A stretch of 43,920 nucleotides of DNA from a virus. A program made the translations under genes and the position numbers. The stretch covers positions 1 to 43,920 of the IMG/VR virus record IMGVR_UViG_3300044636_000287. One strand, 5' to 3'. Below the pieces are notes generated by a model. It was not told the DNA's origin. It ran no database searches and saw only the letters and a program-made list of their open reading frames with translations. The number at the start of each line of letters is the position of its first letter. The first letter of the stretch is position 1. Positions 37,598 through 43,920 of this stretch are shown here, piece by piece.

Positions 37598-37759
37598 TCC
37601 AAGTCCAAGTTCTTACTCTCTAGTGATATTCCCCTTCACTAGTGATCTTTTCTTACTCTTGCTCCGTGTTGCCGTTCGCACTGTCGAAGCGCCAGCTGCT
37701 CACTCTCGCAGCAAGCTGCTCACAGGAGGAGATAAACAATCCGGCAAGGAGAGTTGCGA

Positions 37760-37879
37760 GTGAGCATAGTACCCCCAAGACTCAGCATTACTGCCTATCT
37801 TGGGGGAATACTATACAAAAATGAGATCAACGATCCGTATAAGTGTCGTCGTTCGTTTCGCAATTACAGTCATGAGTGA
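37760..37879 (+). CDS. Possible micro-protein, 39 aa, GTG start
   Basis: Reads from GTG after the only good Shine-Dalgarno of the region (AAGGAG at 37746, eight bases upstream). The product is about 39 residues, SIVPPRLSITAYLGGILY then DPYKCRRSFRNYSHE. Its stop overlaps the next ATG as TGATG. Its first part coincides with a strong stem-loop at 37767-37813, so it may instead be a structured leader. Confidence 0.32.
   Translation: MSIVPPRLSITAYLGGILYKNEINDPYKCRRSFRNYSHE
37767..37813 (+). other. Strong stem-loop TAGTACCCCCAAGA upstream of terminase
   Basis: TAGTACCCCCAAGA pairs with TCTTGGGGGAATACTA with a 17-base loop (one internal A mismatch). There is no T-tract after it (ACAAAAATG), so it is not a typical terminator. 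It could be an RNase III-type processing site or a DNA site at the packaging end. Confidence 0.55.
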
Positions 37880-38052
37880 TGGCTACCCGTTCGGGAAACT
37901 CTTGCCCTTCTCGTAGCCGTGACTGTCAGCACTCTGCAACTTTGAAGCCGAAGCAGATGTTTAATCCAGCCCAAGAGGGATGGCTGGAACCATTTAGTCG
38001 CTCGTGCGTCCGATGTTTCAGGTGGCGCAGAAGGTACACGGTCGTTATTTGA
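37879..38052 (+). CDS. Cys-rich small protein before terminase, 57 aa
   Basis: 57 residues with four cysteines, NSCPSRSRDC near 7-16 and SCVRC at 42-46, plus MFNPAQEGWLEPFSR in the middle and a basic tail. The Cys spacing suggests a zinc-binding fold such as a small HNH or ribbon protein, but no HNH histidines are clear. It begins by TGATG overlap with the micro-gene before it and ends 26 bases before the terminase start. Confidence 0.42.
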   Translation: MATRSGNSCPSRSRDCQHSATLKPKQMFNPAQEGWLEPFSRSCVRCFRWRRRYTVVI

Positions 38053-38078
38053 CGACAGAGCGAATATAGAGCATCGTA

Positions 38079-39815
38079 GTGAAAACGTCAACAGGTATGG
38101 ATGAAAAAAATCAAGAAATTATCGAGAAAGTCTTAGCCTATAAGCTGGAGGAACATCCTACGCTTCCGTCGCCAAATAAGCGGCAGCGCCTGGAGATGAT
38201 CGAGAACATTGGCCCTGAGAAAGTACTCGACTTGTTCTTGATGCGGGAGAACAAGATTAAGGCGGAACTGAACGACCCTATGCGGTATGGCCACGAGCTG
38301 CCGCACTGGCCGGATGCCGATAAGCTGCTAGGCCGCTACAATGAACTGGTCGTCCTTGGTGGGAACAGAAGTGGCAAGACTGAGTTTGCCGCCAAGCGTA
38401 TGGCCCAAGCTTTCATCGGCACTGACCTGAATGGACAAGCCCCCGACTGGGTAAAGGAGCGCCACGGTAAACGCAACATCCGCATCTGGTGCTTACACAC
38501 GACCCACATGACCAGCGTCTCTGCCCAGCAGAACGTCTTCTACAAGTACCTACCGCCTGAGATACGCAACATTAAGCGCACTAATCATACGCAGATTAGC
38601 TTTAGCCAGAAAAACGGCTTCAGCGACAATACGGCGGTGTACATGGGTAACCAGATCTGGTTCCTCAACTACGCCCAAGACATTAAGGTCGTCGAAGGTG
38701 GCGAGGTGGACTACGTCTGGTGTGACGAACTTGTCCCGCAGAACTGGCTGGAGACTCTTCGCTACCGTTTGGTTACCCGCTCCGGCAAGCTCATCGTCAC
38801 CTTTACGCCGGTGCAAGGTTACACCCAGGTCGTTAAGGAGTACATCAACAGTGCCAAGGTTACGGCTACCCGCAAATCTCCATTGTTACCCAATAACAAC
38901 GTCCTAACCGTCCCTAAAGGTGAAATGCCCTATCAAGCGGAGAACCTTTACGGACGACACGCCTGCATCTGGTATCATACCGAGCTTAACCCGTACAACA
39001 ACTGGGAGCGCATGAAGCAGGAGCTTTCGGGGCGCTCTAGCCACGACATCAAGATCCGCGCTTATGGTTGGGCAGATCAGACGGCTGGCTCTGAGTTCCC
39101 TATGTTCGGTGACCATAACCTGTGGAAAGGTGACGCTGAAGAGGTTATTCCTGAAGGTAGCAACTACATGGCTATCGACCCAGCCGGTGCGCGTAACTGG
39201 TTTATGCTTTGGGCTAGAGTAGATAAGTACGGTATACTGTGGGTCTACCGTGAATGGCCCGATCAAAGCTACGGTGAATGGGCGTTGCCAAGTGATAAGC
39301 CTGACGGTCGAGCTGGCCCGGCACAGAAGGCGGGTGCAGGCCGTGGAGTCAACGAGTACACCGAGCTTATCTGGAGCCTTGAGACTGCCGGAGACAAGCG
39401 TGAGATGATCGTGGACCGTTGGATTGACCCGAGAACGGCTGGAACTGAGACGATCACTAAAGACGGCGGTGTCACCGTGCTTGATTTGCTTAGTCAGGCT
39501 GATAATCCGCTCATATTTACGCCTGCCGCAGCCATGCCAATTGAGGAGCGAGTGCTATTAATCAATGATCTTTTGTCGTGGGATAGAGAAAAACCAATGG
39601 AAAAAGGAGTAAACCATCCAAAACTAATGATACATGAGTCTTGTCAGAACTTAATTTATAGTTTAAAGGAATGGACTGGACAAGATGGACAAAAAGGTGC
39701 TAGTAAAGATCCTATCGACGCTTTAGGCTATATGGTTGTCATGCAGCCAGCCTATTTTGGCGGCTTAGATTGGGAAAAACAATCTAAACGAATGTCTATG
39801 ACAGGAAGTTATTAA
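38079..39815 (+). CDS. Terminase large subunit (packaging ATPase/nuclease), 578 aa
   Basis: ATPase motifs: Walker A GGNRSGKT (94-101) and Walker B YVWCDE (212-217, with catalytic Glu). Nuclease motifs: MAIDPAG (Asp367) in the first strand and DPIDALGYMV near the C-terminus. The length suits a full TerL, the motor that packages and cuts concatemeric DNA. The start is GTG 38079 or ATG 38097; I keep the longer form with uncertainty. The portal starts one base after its stop, the canonical packaging order. Confidence 0.9.
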   Translation: MKTSTGMDEKNQEIIEKVLAYKLEEHPTLPSPNKRQRLEMIENIGPEKVLDLFLMRENKIKAELNDPMRYGHELPHWPDADKLLGRYNELVVLGGNRSGKTEFAAKRMAQAFIGTDLNGQAPDWVKERHGKRNIRIWCLHTTHMTSVSAQQNVFYKYLPPEIRNIKRTNHTQISFSQKNGFSDNTAVYMGNQIWFLNYAQDIKVVEGGEVDYVWCDELVPQNWLETLRYRLVTRSGKLIVTFTPVQGYTQVVKEYINSAKVTATRKSPLLPNNNVLTVPKGEMPYQAENLYGRHACIWYHTELNPYNNWERMKQELSGRSSHDIKIRAYGWADQTAGSEFPMFGDHNLWKGDAEEVIPEGSNYMAIDPAGARNWFMLWARVDKYGILWVYREWPDQSYGEWALPSDKPDGRAGPAQKAGAGRGVNEYTELIWSLETAGDKREMIVDRWIDPRTAGTETITKDGGVTVLDLLSQADNPLIFTPAAAMPIEERVLLINDLLSWDREKPMEKGVNHPKLMIHESCQNLIYSLKEWTGQDGQKGASKDPIDALGYMVVMQPAYFGGLDWEKQSKRMSMTGSY

Positions 39816-39816
39816 C

Positions 39817-41925
39817 ATGATCTCACCAGTTGACCCTTTAGCTATTGCTTCTGATACGCCTGACATCGGCGAGCTATTGAGCGAGTACAATCGCTCAATG
39901 ATTAACTCGTCGCAGGGTAATCTGGTCACGAAGTTTGATAACATCCGCTTTGCTCGGTGGGCAGGACAGACTGATGACGGGAAAAAGCATAGTGATTCCC
40001 GTCCAGAAGGCAGCCCGGCTTGGCCGTTTGAAGGTGCAAGCGACGTTCGTAACCGCCTCATCGACTCATCTTGCAACGAGCTTTCCGCTCTGCTTGTTAC
40101 GGCCTTCCAGCGTGCAACCATCCGGGCGTCTGGCGTAACCCTCGACGACGCGCCGGTTAGCGGCATTGCGACGAACCTTTTGCACTGGATTCGCGACTCT
40201 AAGATGCCGCAGGAGCTTCGTAAAGAGGCTGAACTTGGGGCGCAGTACGCTTTGCAGTACGGCTGGAGCGCGTTCTTTGTAGGCTGGCAACAGAACATCA
40301 GTAAGCGTACACAGGAGATTACCGCTGAAGAACTTTTCCAGATGGCTGCGCAGGCACAGGGATCTGTGTTGGCCGAGCTGCCACAGATGATCTTGGACGC
40401 TCCAGATCAAGCTGCTGCGATACTTCAAGCTGCAATACCTGACTTGGACGCTTCGGAAGCCAAGCGTATGGTTAACGAGATGGCTACGACTGGCCGTGCG
40501 ACGTATGACCAAGAGTATGTTAGCCGCAATCTTCCTGAGATCGTTGCGCTCAAGCCCTGGGACGAAATCATCGTTCCGCCAGAAACGGCTGACTTGCAGC
40601 GATCACGGGTCATCTACCGTAGGACATGGATGTCCGAGGTTGAGTTGCGCGAGAAGATCACCACAGAAGGCTGGGACCCAGACTGGGTTGAGCGTGCGCT
40701 TCAGCAGATCGGCAAGAGCAGCACCTTCTACAACATCAACCTGCTCCCAACAACAACCATGTTGGTTTACAACGGCGTAAACTACATGAACATGGTGGAG
40801 GTTGTTTATGCTTACACGAAAAGCCTCGACGGAAAAGCTCCCGCCATCTACTTCACCGTTTTTTGTCCGCAAGCTGCGTCCAATCGAAAAGAAGATGCAG
40901 CCTCGTGGGCTATCCATCAGCGACTTGATTACGCTCACGGCGAATACCCGTTTGTTGAATTCCGTCGTGAACAGTTGCGCCGCGCTATTACTGATACTCG
41001 TGGTATACCCGAGTTGGCTAGCACTGATCAAGACGAAGTCAAGGCCCAGCACGATTCGATCCGGGATCATACTGCCTTCTCGACTTTACCTCCCATCAAA
41101 GTCGTCAAACGAATTGGTGCCATCAACAAGGTGGGCCCAGGAGTACAGTTGCCTGTCGTAAGCCCAACGGACTACAGCTTCATGGAGCCGCCTGCGCGTG
41201 AACCCACGGTGGCGTTTAAGCTCATTGAGCGTGTGGAAGCCAATCACGCTGCGTACTTCGGTACAATTAATGCGTTTGTGCCACCGGCCAAGACGCAGAT
41301 GTTGCAGCAGTTGCTCGTCAATAGCTGGCTGCTTAGCTGGCGTAACATCTACCGGCAGATGTTTGCGTTGTGCTGCCAGTACATGAGCCCGGAAGAGATC
41401 CTGCGCGTCACCGGCGGACAATTGCCACAGAGCTTGTCCGAAATACACAACGAGTTCGACCTTAACGTCCGCTTTGACGTGATGGACATGGACAAGGAGT
41501 ACATTGCGCAGAAGATCGACTTCCTTACCAAGGTTGCGCAGCTCGACACGGGCGGCGTGCTTAACAGGACGCGCCTTACCGAGATGATGATCCAGGCCAT
41601 CGCGCCTGAAATGGCAAGCGAGCTTATCGTCAACCAACAGCAGGCCAGCGTGCAAATGTTCAAGGACGTGCAAAGTGACATCGGCATGATGCTCCTTGGC
41701 AACGAGGCGTTGTACCAAGAGAACGACCCAGCTGCACAGACTAAACTGCAATACGCGCAGCAGGTGCTGCAGTCTAACCCAAAAGCGCAGGCTGCGTTGC
41801 AGCAAGATGAGAATTTCAAGGCGCTGTTTGAGAACTACGTTAAGAGCCTGCAAATGTCAGTTATGCAGCAGCAAAACGCGCAGATTGGCCGGATTGGCGT
41901 AACTCCAGTATCTCAACAACAGTAG
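39817..41925 (+). CDS. Portal protein, complete, 702 aa (strain copy 2)
   Basis: Full-length portal directly after TerL. The region from residue about 109 onward corresponds to the truncated copy at the left edge, without internal length change apart from one extra Gln at the end (SQQQ versus SQQ). The Gln-rich helical C-terminus (residues about 610-702) fits a portal barrel or crown as in P22-size portals. Substitutions between copies are conservative and mostly synonymous, showing two real strains. Just beyond its stop is a 161-aa gene absent in copy 1. Confidence 0.88.
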   Translation: MISPVDPLAIASDTPDIGELLSEYNRSMINSSQGNLVTKFDNIRFARWAGQTDDGKKHSDSRPEGSPAWPFEGASDVRNRLIDSSCNELSALLVTAFQRATIRASGVTLDDAPVSGIATNLLHWIRDSKMPQELRKEAELGAQYALQYGWSAFFVGWQQNISKRTQEITAEELFQMAAQAQGSVLAELPQMILDAPDQAAAILQAAIPDLDASEAKRMVNEMATTGRATYDQEYVSRNLPEIVALKPWDEIIVPPETADLQRSRVIYRRTWMSEVELREKITTEGWDPDWVERALQQIGKSSTFYNINLLPTTTMLVYNGVNYMNMVEVVYAYTKSLDGKAPAIYFTVFCPQAASNRKEDAASWAIHQRLDYAHGEYPFVEFRREQLRRAITDTRGIPELASTDQDEVKAQHDSIRDHTAFSTLPPIKVVKRIGAINKVGPGVQLPVVSPTDYSFMEPPAREPTVAFKLIERVEANHAAYFGTINAFVPPAKTQMLQQLLVNSWLLSWRNIYRQMFALCCQYMSPEEILRVTGGQLPQSLSEIHNEFDLNVRFDVMDMDKEYIAQKIDFLTKVAQLDTGGVLNRTRLTEMMIQAIAPEMASELIVNQQQASVQMFKDVQSDIGMMLLGNEALYQENDPAAQTKLQYAQQVLQSNPKAQAALQQDENFKALFENYVKSLQMSVMQQQNAQIGRIGVTPVSQQQ

Positions 41926-42412
41926 TTGTATGCCTGAGTTGAACTACAATTTTAATCCTCCAAAGAACTTTGATACGCCTCTTTCAAAAAAAGAGGAAAA
42001 ACAATATCAGTCGTACAAGAAGGCACTTAAAGATAGGGGCAATGAAATAGACTATGATCTTCGTGGATACTGGAAGGAAGAAGGTAGGTTTATCCCCGTT
42101 AAAAGCGCATTAGATGAAAGTCATTTTACAGACAAGTGGAAAAAGCCAAATCATCCCGGATTCAGCAACGAGTCCGTGTATCACAATTCGATAAACAAGG
42201 ATGGAACTGTAAATATTGGAGGCCAATGGCTTGTTGGCCCAGATGGAAGGGACACTTATGTTCCTCCAGCAAAAAGATACATGGATCCACAAGAGAGAAT
42301 GCTTATTGATTACTACTTAACAAGAGATGCAGATCCTGCTGTTGGCGCAGGAAGGATGTTGAATCCCGCGCTTCTTGAATACTACAAGTCAATAGTGCCA
42401 CAACCTCAACAA
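41910..42412. repeat. CTCAACAA direct repeats flanking a 490-base indel
   Basis: The portal ends GTATCTCAACAA and the 161-aa gene ends CCTCAACAATGACGG. In the left-end copy these two sites are fused as GTATCTCAACAATGACGG. The eight-base repeat therefore brackets exactly the segment present in one strain and absent in the other. Confidence 0.8.
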
Positions 42413-42415
42413 TGA
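41930..42415 (+). CDS. Conserved phage YDLRG/KPNHP-domain protein, 161 aa (only in copy 2)
   Basis: Contains YDLRGYWKEEG, then DKWKKPNHPGFSNESVYH, the hallmark of a small domain I recall in many phage structural regions, sometimes fused to larger virion proteins; its role is unknown. A helical C-terminus (MLIDYYLTRDADPAVGAG) follows. The gene is absent from the left-end copy. CTCAACAA occurs at its 3' end and at the portal end, so it could be lost or gained by recombination between these direct repeats. It overlaps the 83-aa gene by ATGA. Confidence 0.75.
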   Translation: MPELNYNFNPPKNFDTPLSKKEEKQYQSYKKALKDRGNEIDYDLRGYWKEEGRFIPVKSALDESHFTDKWKKPNHPGFSNESVYHNSINKDGTVNIGGQWLVGPDGRDTYVPPAKRYMDPQERMLIDYYLTRDADPAVGAGRMLNPALLEYYKSIVPQPQQ

Positions 42416-42663
42416 CGGAAAATCAAAAGGATGCCTTTGGCTTTTCAGGGAAGAATAATACCTGGAGCGAAGTGCTTAAAGTTATCGAGCAGTTGCAAGA
42501 ACAGCACTGGATGATGGCTATAAGTAAAGACTGCAAGGGAGAAGATAGAATACATTCAGCAGGTCAAGCTGATGGGATTAATCTTACTTTGAGCACGCTT
42601 ATTGAATTAAGAAAGCAAGCAAGACAATTAAATGGCTTGACTAATAACGAAGATTTGGCATAA
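42412..42663 (+). CDS. Conserved 83-aa protein (copy 2)
   Basis: Homologue of the gene at 1778 with the same length and about ten residue changes (for example NNTW for NSVW, MMAIS for MLAIS). Here it follows the 161-aa gene, again by ATGA overlap. The same start-coupling sequence AACAATGACGG is preserved in both strains, despite different upstream genes. Its function is unknown. Confidence 0.75.
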   Translation: MTENQKDAFGFSGKNNTWSEVLKVIEQLQEQHWMMAISKDCKGEDRIHSAGQADGINLTLSTLIELRKQARQLNGLTNNEDLA

Positions 42664-42678
42664 CGCCACTAACGGGCT

Positions 42679-42695
42679 AACCAGCGTTACTGGTT
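42679..42695 (+). other. Hairpin upstream of scaffold gene (copy 2)
   Basis: Same stem and loop as at 2045-2061 (AACCAG-CGTTA-CTGGTT), retained although flanking spacer bases differ between strains. This supports functional constraint on the hairpin. Confidence 0.5.
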
Positions 42696-42726
42696 TGATT
42701 ATATAAAGGACTTGCTACCTATTAGC

Positions 42727-43725
42727 ATGAACGAAACACAATCACAGCCTGACGCCGGGAGTCAGGAGGCAGGAACGACACCCGTTGCACAAAAACTCGG
42801 TTTGCTGGATCAGCAAAGTCTTAGTGACTTGCTTAAATCTGGTTTCCTTGACGAGAAGGAGGCAGCTCCGGCCACACAGGAGAAGGCGGAACCTGAAGTT
42901 GAAGCTGAGGAGCCAATTGTGGACTCGGAAGCTGAACCTGAGGTTGAAGCCGATCAGCCCATTGAAGAAGAAGCTGAAGCTGAAGAAAGTTCGTTAAGCA
43001 AGGGCGTACAGAAGCGTATCAACAAATTAGTTGCTGCGAAGAAGGCCGCTCAAGCTGAACTGGAAGCGCAAAAGTCGCGTTTATCTGAACTGCAAAGGGA
43101 ACTAGAAACTGCAAAGTCTTCGGCCCCAGCAAAGCAGGTGGACGTATCCGATGCAGTCGAACGCTTGTCCACCATCGAACAGGTGAAGGAAGAGCGCCAG
43201 AGAGCGTTGGATGTCATTTTGTGGTGCGAAGAGAACCCAGATGGAGGAGTAATTACCCTGCCGGATGGAACTGAGAAGGATTTAACCGATCAGGAAGTTC
43301 GCAGCATGAAACGATTGGCAATTCGGCGCAAGGAAATCGAGCTGCCAGCCCGCGAAGAGTACCTGCAACAGCAGACGTACGTCGAGGGTGAAGTAGTAAA
43401 AGACTTTCCTTGGTGGAGCAAGCCAGAGACTGAGGAGTATCAAACTGCTCAACAGATTCTGCGTGAGTTCCCAGAGCTAAAGAAGCGCAGAGCAGATTGG
43501 AAACATGTTGCTGGATTATTAGTTATGGGCATCAAAGCCTACGGCGAAAAGAAAGCACAGAAGAAACCAACTGCACCGATCAGACGCGCCCCTGCACAGC
43601 CGTCTATTAAAGCGGCACCGGCAAGGACGACCCAGACGGACCTTCAGAAAGCCAAGCAATCGTTCATTCGGAACAATTCAAGAGATGGGATGACTGACGT
43701 GATTAAAGCAATGGGACTTGTGTAA
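42727..43725 (+). CDS. Scaffold-like head assembly protein (copy 2)
   Basis: 332 residues with the same acidic N-terminus, coiled coil and basic C-terminus as the copy at 2092. Differences cluster in the acidic N-terminal third (for example VEAEEPIVDSEAEPEVEAD), while the C-terminal 120 residues are almost unchanged, as expected if the capsid-binding end is constrained. The start ATG corresponds to that of copy 1. Confidence 0.72.
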   Translation: MNETQSQPDAGSQEAGTTPVAQKLGLLDQQSLSDLLKSGFLDEKEAAPATQEKAEPEVEAEEPIVDSEAEPEVEADQPIEEEAEAEESSLSKGVQKRINKLVAAKKAAQAELEAQKSRLSELQRELETAKSSAPAKQVDVSDAVERLSTIEQVKEERQRALDVILWCEENPDGGVITLPDGTEKDLTDQEVRSMKRLAIRRKEIELPAREEYLQQQTYVEGEVVKDFPWWSKPETEEYQTAQQILREFPELKKRRADWKHVAGLLVMGIKAYGEKKAQKKPTAPIRRAPAQPSIKAAPARTTQTDLQKAKQSFIRNNSRDGMTDVIKAMGLV

Positions 43726-43760
43726 GTCCTTAACAATCAAACTTAGTTTTACTCTTATTT

Positions 43761-43920
43761 ATGGCTATTCTTACTGAACCCCAACTTAGCGGTCGCGGTC
43801 TACGCGAAGATCTGATGGACATGATTGCGCTCGTTGACGCAAAGGACACTCCTTTTACGTCGATGGCTCGCAAAGGCAGCAAGCCCGGGAATATGTACTT
43901 CCGCTGGCAGTCTGACTCGC
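43761..43920 (+). CDS. Major capsid protein, 3'-truncated by window edge (copy 2)
   Basis: First 53 codons of the SU10/DUF5309-like capsid protein, identical in protein sequence to the start of the complete copy at 3125, with only about two base changes visible in 160. The leader (ACTCTTATTT) again lacks a Shine-Dalgarno. The gene runs off the window. Confidence 0.85.
   Translation, partial: MAILTEPQLSGRGLREDLMDMIALVDAKDTPFTSMARKGSKPGNMYFRWQSDS

Larger units (their letters stand above)
40142..43920 (+). repeat. Right copy of long divergent direct repeat
   Basis: Second version of the window start, with the extra 161-aa gene. The two versions flank one genome unit. Because they are diverged, they represent two strains rather than a terminally redundant single molecule. 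Confidence 0.9.

Noticed and set aside
37767-37813. tRNA or rho-independent terminator
   Set aside because: There is no cloverleaf arms or CCA end, and no T-tract follows the stem.

Overview
The window is almost entirely bacteriophage DNA. It looks like an environmental, probably virulent podovirus-like (short-tailed) phage with a genome unit of about 40.1 to 40.6 kb. I see no integrase, repressor, tRNA, CRISPR array or insertion sequence. Virion genes show almost no Shine-Dalgarno sequences: typically a stop codon, one to five pyrimidine-rich bases, then ATG. Several small conserved proteins resemble ones I know from freshwater and marine phages. Both points suggest an aquatic host with little Shine-Dalgarno use, but the host cannot be named from this sequence.

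Layout, left to right. (1) 0-4.2 kb: end of a portal gene, an 83-aa gene, an acidic scaffold-like gene and the major capsid protein (SU10/DUF5309-like). (2) 4.19-4.38 kb: a non-coding block with three tandem copies of a hairpin module, apparently a structured RNA between the capsid gene and the next gene. (3) 4.4-18.5 kb: connector and tail genes, two fibre plus glycine-rich tip cassettes, a lysis block (holin-like proteins, an overlapping lipoprotein, an M15 peptidase), a large tail protein and a collar-domain fibre. (4) 18.5-24.5 kb: internal or ejection proteins and a metallophosphoesterase. (5) 24.5-34.4 kb: a tightly coupled early and replication operon with an OB-fold ssDNA-binding protein, HTH protein, resolvase-like nuclease, sigma region-4-only protein, loader-like protein, a DnaB helicase split into two genes, RecE-like nuclease, Mom-like DNA modification enzyme, dNMP kinase, many tiny proteins and a TerS candidate. 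(6) 34.4-36.1 kb: a minus-strand cluster of five small genes, including a sliding-clamp-like protein, three of them sharing an unusual leader motif. (7) 36.1-37.0 kb: a non-coding control region with divergent promoter-like sites and a candidate small RNA. (8) 37.0-43.9 kb: small genes, large terminase, full-length portal, and again the 83-aa gene, scaffold and start of the capsid gene.

The last 3.8 kb repeat the first 3.3 kb but are not identical. Most differences are synonymous, and one copy has an extra 161-aa gene. The two ends therefore come from two related strains, or from a mixed concatemer or assembly, rather than from simple terminal redundancy.

No DNA or RNA polymerase is seen. 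The phage probably uses host polymerases and supplies its own helicase, ssDNA-binding protein, clamp-like protein and a sigma-like regulator. The two most unusual features are the helicase split between Walker A and the rest of its ATPase site, with four cargo genes between the halves, and the triple RNA module downstream of the capsid gene.
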